11,539 bases of DNA from Fusobacteriota bacterium (lineage in GTDB: Bacteria; Fusobacteriota; Fusobacteriia; Fusobacteriales; Fusobacteriaceae): positions 1 through 11,539 of the forward strand of contig QNYN01000018.1 in assembly GCA_003973585.1 (NCBI GenBank), written 5' to 3'. Below, in pieces: positions 8,915 through 11,539 of the stretch. Position numbers and translations under genes: made by a program. The notes under the pieces were generated by a model. The model had not been told where the DNA came from, searched no databases, and saw nothing but the letters and a program-made list of their open reading frames with translations. How positions within the stretch are numbered: position 1 is the stretch's first letter; each line of letters opens with the position of its first letter.

Positions 8915-10060
8915 TTATTTATTTTTTAATTTTAATATTATTCCTATTAATAACATCAATAATGTTGTGATTACTCCTACACCCATAGTTATTTCTATTG
9001 TATAATTACTATTTATCCATCCTGAAATTGGAGAATATGCTATCCCACCTATAGAACCTGACATCATTATAAAAGTCATTAAACTAGGGCTTACATTCTT
9101 TTTATCTTCTGTTCCTAAAGAAACTATAGACGGATAAAGACTAGAAAATCCTAACCCTAAAATTCCTACAAGGACATAAATTCCAAAGACACCATCTAAA
9201 AACATCAAAGAAAAATAAGAAATAAATGATACTGTTAAGAGAAATACTACTATATCTGAAACTTTAAATTTATTCCCATATTTTCCAACTAAAAATCTTC
9301 CTATTGCTATAAATAGCCAAAATATAGATAATGAAATCTTAGCTTCTCCACCTCTAGCTCCTTTATCTATCATATATTCAACTATCCAATAAGAAAATAT
9401 CATCTCACTAAATACATATAAAAATAGTAATAATGCAGATAGATATACCCTTATTCCCCACTTACTTTCACTTTTTACCTCTACTTCTTCTTTTTTAGGA
9501 GTTATTTCTCTAAAATCTGTTTTTGCTCCTAAAATCATTACAAAAACTACAAAAGATAATAATATTATATAAACTATATTCCAACTAAGATTTAATCCAA
9601 TAAGAATCGCTGCTATCATTGGTGTTAGTACTGCACTAAGGGAATATGTAAAATGTAAAAAGTTTAATTTTCTATTTCTATCTTCACTAAATGTATTTAT
9701 AATCAAATAACTAGCTAAAGATATGTAGATTCCTATTCCTAATCCTCCTAAAGTGAGTCCTATCATTAAAAAGTTGGTATTTGTTGATAGCACCATTAGA
9801 AAAACTCCAATTAATATAGATAAACTTGATGCTAAAATTTCCATTTTAATAGATATTTTCTCTAATAAAAATTTGTTAGATACAACCATTATCATACTTG
9901 CTGTTGAAAATATTGTAAATAAATACTGTAACTCAGAAGTAGTTATTCCAAAACTTTTAGCTATTTCTAATTTTAATGCTCCTTGAGATAAAAAAGCTAT
10001 TCCCATATAAGCAAACATTATATAAGATACAATCATTATATTTTTTCTATTTTTTTCCAT
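8915..10060 (-). CDS. MFS transporter, TsgA/FHS-like
   Basis: A 381-residue inner-membrane permease with about twelve hydrophobic helices in two halves joined by a charged loop near 185-200 (REITPKKEEVEVKSESKWG). It resembles TsgA and the fucose-galactose-glucose (FHS) branch: the KWGI start of the second half, the F(W)xxxxxGR motif (SIFWLFIAIGRFLVGK) and the SLGTEDKKNVSPS segment have clear counterparts in E. coli TsgA. The substrate is unknown. The ATG at 10058-10060 follows AAAGGAG at a rather long spacing of 13 nt. It lies 45 nt after the methyltransferase gene with no terminator seen between, so they are probably co-transcribed. It ends before the atp promoter region. Confidence 0.85.
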   Translation of the reverse strand: MEKNRKNIMIVSYIMFAYMGIAFLSQGALKLEIAKSFGITTSELQYLFTIFSTASMIMVVSNKFLLEKISIKMEILASSLSILIGVFLMVLSTNTNFLMIGLTLGGLGIGIYISLASYLIINTFSEDRNRKLNFLHFTYSLSAVLTPMIAAILIGLNLSWNIVYIILLSFVVFVMILGAKTDFREITPKKEEVEVKSESKWGIRVYLSALLLFLYVFSEMIFSYWIVEYMIDKGARGGEAKISLSIFWLFIAIGRFLVGKYGNKFKVSDIVVFLLTVSFISYFSLMFLDGVFGIYVLVGILGLGFSSLYPSIVSLGTEDKKNVSPSLMTFIMMSGSIGGIAYSPISGWINSNYTIEITMGVGVITTLLMLLIGIILKLKNK

Positions 10061-10105
10061 TTTTTCTTTATTTCTCCTTTAACTAAATATATTATCTATT
10101 TTCTC

Positions 10106-10813
10106 TTATTTTTTCATTGTAAAAAATATTCTTTCCCCTGCTAATTCACTATCTTCTTCTACTTCTAAAACCTTGAATCCAACTTCTTTTGCTGTATTTA
10201 TTATCTCATCTACAGTGAATATTTTTTTCATATATTCTTCTGTTATTTTCTTAAAAAGTCCATTTTCTTGTTTTATAAAAAAAGTTGTATCTATATAATC
10301 AATTTCTTCAGTTTCATCATAGTCGTGTTCCCAAATTATCATTATTTCCCCACGATCATCAATAAAGTTTCCACCTGGAAACATTTCATCTATTAATTCA
10401 CGAGTTACTACATCGAAAATATATAATCCACCTTCTGTTAAATTCTTCCATACATGTTCAAATGTTTTTTTCAACCCTTCTAAAGAGATTAAATGATTTA
10501 TTGTATCAAATAAAGAGATAACTACATCATTTTTTTCTTCTAAATTAAAAGTTCTCATATCCTGCATATAAAATGACACTGTATTTATTTTCTCCTTTGC
10601 TATTTCTAACATTTCATTTGATAAATCTACTCCTGTCATTTGATAATTAGGAGCTAATCGAATCAAAACTTCTCCTGTTCCACATCCTAAATCTAAAATA
10701 TTTTTAGGAGATTCTCCATATCGTTCTATTTTTTCTTCTACTTTTTCTTTCCACCCATTATAATCAGCATATTCCATCATCAAATCATATACCTTTGAAA
10801 AATTCTTATACAT
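10106..10813 (-). CDS. Class I SAM-dependent methyltransferase, YqeM-like
   Basis: A 235-residue soluble protein with the Rossmann-type SAM-binding core: motif I ILDLGCGTGE at 39-48, the acidic residue ending strand 2 (GVDLS, Asp63), QDMRTF at 84-89 (motif II/III region) and the proline-free motif ISLFDTINHL at 99-108, then EGGLYIFDV at 127-135. The N-terminal FSKVYDLMMEYADYNGW and the pattern around LFDTINHL resemble the YqeM group of Firmicutes, whose substrate is not firmly known. The ATG at 10811-10813 has AAGAGGTG upstream. It is the first gene of a probable two-gene unit with the MFS transporter and is divergent from the lipoprotein gene. Confidence 0.88.
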   Translation of the reverse strand: MYKNFSKVYDLMMEYADYNGWKEKVEEKIERYGESPKNILDLGCGTGEVLIRLAPNYQMTGVDLSNEMLEIAKEKINTVSFYMQDMRTFNLEEKNDVVISLFDTINHLISLEGLKKTFEHVWKNLTEGGLYIFDVVTRELIDEMFPGGNFIDDRGEIMIIWEHDYDETEEIDYIDTTFFIKQENGLFKKITEEYMKKIFTVDEIINTAKEVGFKVLEVEEDSELAGERIFFTMKK

Positions 10814-10881
10814 TTAATCACCTCTTAATTTATATTAGACTACTATTATTATGCCATCAATTTTATTTTTTATTTTTAGTT

Positions 10882-10909
10882 ACTTTATCTATAAACTTTC
10901 TTTAGTCAA
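10882..10909 (-). promoter_or_regulatory. Possible promoter of the methyltransferase-MFS unit
   Basis: On the minus strand TTGACT (10909-10904) is followed after 16 nt by TAAAGT (10887-10882). Both are partial matches to the sigma-70 consensus. Transcription would start near 10875, giving a leader of roughly 60 nt. Confidence 0.4.
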
Positions 10910-10919
10910 ATTTAATTTG
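10907..10919. repeat. Inverted repeat in the divergent intergenic region
   Basis: CAAATT-T-AATTTG is a 13-bp perfect dyad around one base and overlaps the candidate -35 of the methyltransferase promoter. It is placed where an operator for both divergent genes could lie, but its AT-rich content makes chance possible. Confidence 0.45.
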
Positions 10920-10967
10920 TTTTCTCATATTTCTGATTGTAGACTTTATTAAAATACAAAGTAAAAT

Positions 10968-10973
10968 AGGAGG
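10968..10973 (+). promoter_or_regulatory. Shine-Dalgarno that decides the TTG start of the lipoprotein gene
   Basis: AGGAGG, six nt before the TTG at 10980-10982. It is the only strong ribosome site near the open frame and precedes a clear lipoprotein signal peptide. Confidence 0.85.
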
Positions 10974-10979
10974 GTTATT

Positions 10980-11539
10980 TTGAAAAAATTTAAATTGTTG
11001 TTTTTTATATCTTTAATCTTTGTTTTTGCTAGTTGCGAAAGCTCTATCGATGTAAATGTTAATTCGAAAAATAATTTAACGAAAAAAACTAAATCTGTTT
11101 ATCTTATTAATTCTAGTTATTACACTCAAGATTCAGACTACTATGAAGGTGAAATTAAAAAAGTTCTATTATCACATGGACTTGTCATTGCTAAAAGTGC
11201 TGCAGAATCAGATTTGATTCTTTTTGTTTCATACGGTACTACAGAACCTTTTAAAAAGACTGTCTTTTTTGATGACGACTGTGAAAATGCTAGTAGTGAA
11301 ACAGAAACTGTCACTGTATTCTACAACTATATTTCCTTTACAGGAATCGAAACTAAATCTTATAAAGGTAAGGAATTTATCAAACCACAAGTAAAATCAT
11401 ATGTAAGTTATTATAGTTCTGTTTATAATTTCAAATTATTTTTCCCATATATGTTAGAAGCTATAACTCCTTATATTGGTAAAAATTTAGAAAAACCTTT
11501 AACTATCAATAAAATTCTTTTAGATGAGGAAGATAAAGC
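10980..11539 (+). CDS. Putative lipoprotein, TTG start, 3' end beyond the window
   Basis: An open frame runs from TTG 10980 to the window edge without a stop (186 residues seen). The first residues form a lipoprotein signal peptide: two Lys, a hydrophobic stretch (FKLLFFISLIFVF) and the lipobox FASC with the lipidated Cys at residue 19. Phe at -3 is less usual. Glu follows the Cys, which by the E. coli rule would allow sorting to the outer membrane. The mature part has a stretch of Asn, Ser and Lys, then an alternating strand-helix pattern (SVYLINSS, a helix EGEIKKVLLSHGLVIAKSAAESDLILFVSYGTT) seen in several periplasmic lipoprotein domains of unknown role. I do not recognise the family. It is divergent from the methyltransferase gene. 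Confidence 0.8.
   Translation, partial: MKKFKLLFFISLIFVFASCESSIDVNVNSKNNLTKKTKSVYLINSSYYTQDSDYYEGEIKKVLLSHGLVIAKSAAESDLILFVSYGTTEPFKKTVFFDDDCENASSETETVTVFYNYISFTGIETKSYKGKEFIKPQVKSYVSYYSSVYNFKLFFPYMLEAITPYIGKNLEKPLTINKILLDEEDK

Noticed and set aside
9753..9986. Plus-strand open frame opposite the MFS gene
   Set aside because: Shadow of membrane helices; no start signal or domain.

Overview
The window is very AT-rich and comes from a bacterium of the phylum Fusobacteriota, most likely Fusobacterium or a close relative. The best clue is the F-type ATP synthase c subunit. It resembles the Na+-binding c subunits of Ilyobacter tartaricus and Propionigenium modestum, but has Glu at position 32 where those species have Gln. 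Together with Glu65 this is the two-carboxylate arrangement known from Fusobacterium nucleatum. Genus is an inference from protein resemblance alone.

Layout. Positions 2-133 (+) are the end of a TM2-domain membrane protein, followed by a terminator hairpin. Positions 242-1381 (+) encode a peptidase-M20-family amidohydrolase. A perfect 17-bp hairpin at 1389-1426 separates it from the convergent atp operon and can stop transcription from both sides. The complete ATP synthase operon runs on the minus strand from about 8793 down to 1487: promoter, atpZ-like, atpI-like, atpB (a), atpE (c), atpF (b), atpH (delta), atpA (alpha), atpG (gamma), atpD (beta), atpC (epsilon). Upstream of it, also on the minus strand, are an MFS transporter of the TsgA/FHS type (8915-10060) and a class I SAM-dependent methyltransferase (10106-10813), probably co-transcribed. 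A divergent intergenic region leads to a plus-strand lipoprotein gene that uses a TTG start (10980) and runs off the window end.

How the genes work together. The eight structural atp genes encode a full F1Fo enzyme: alpha3 beta3 gamma delta epsilon on the cytoplasmic side, and a, b2 and the c-ring in the membrane. The two small leading genes are probably assembly or accessory factors. The ion ligands in subunit c predict Na+ coupling, fitting the amino-acid-fermenting, sodium-cycling lifestyle of fusobacteria. The flanking genes have no evident link to the ATP synthase.

Less ordinary points. Alpha, beta and b start at TTG and gamma at GTG, each behind a strong Shine-Dalgarno. An 8-bp inverted repeat brackets the -10 element of the atp promoter. 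The atpG-atpD gap is 145 nt in an otherwise tight operon and holds a duplicated motif that resembles sequence at the atpC 3' end. No CRISPR array, insertion sequence, tRNA or rRNA was seen. Nothing here amounts to a clearly new multi-gene system.
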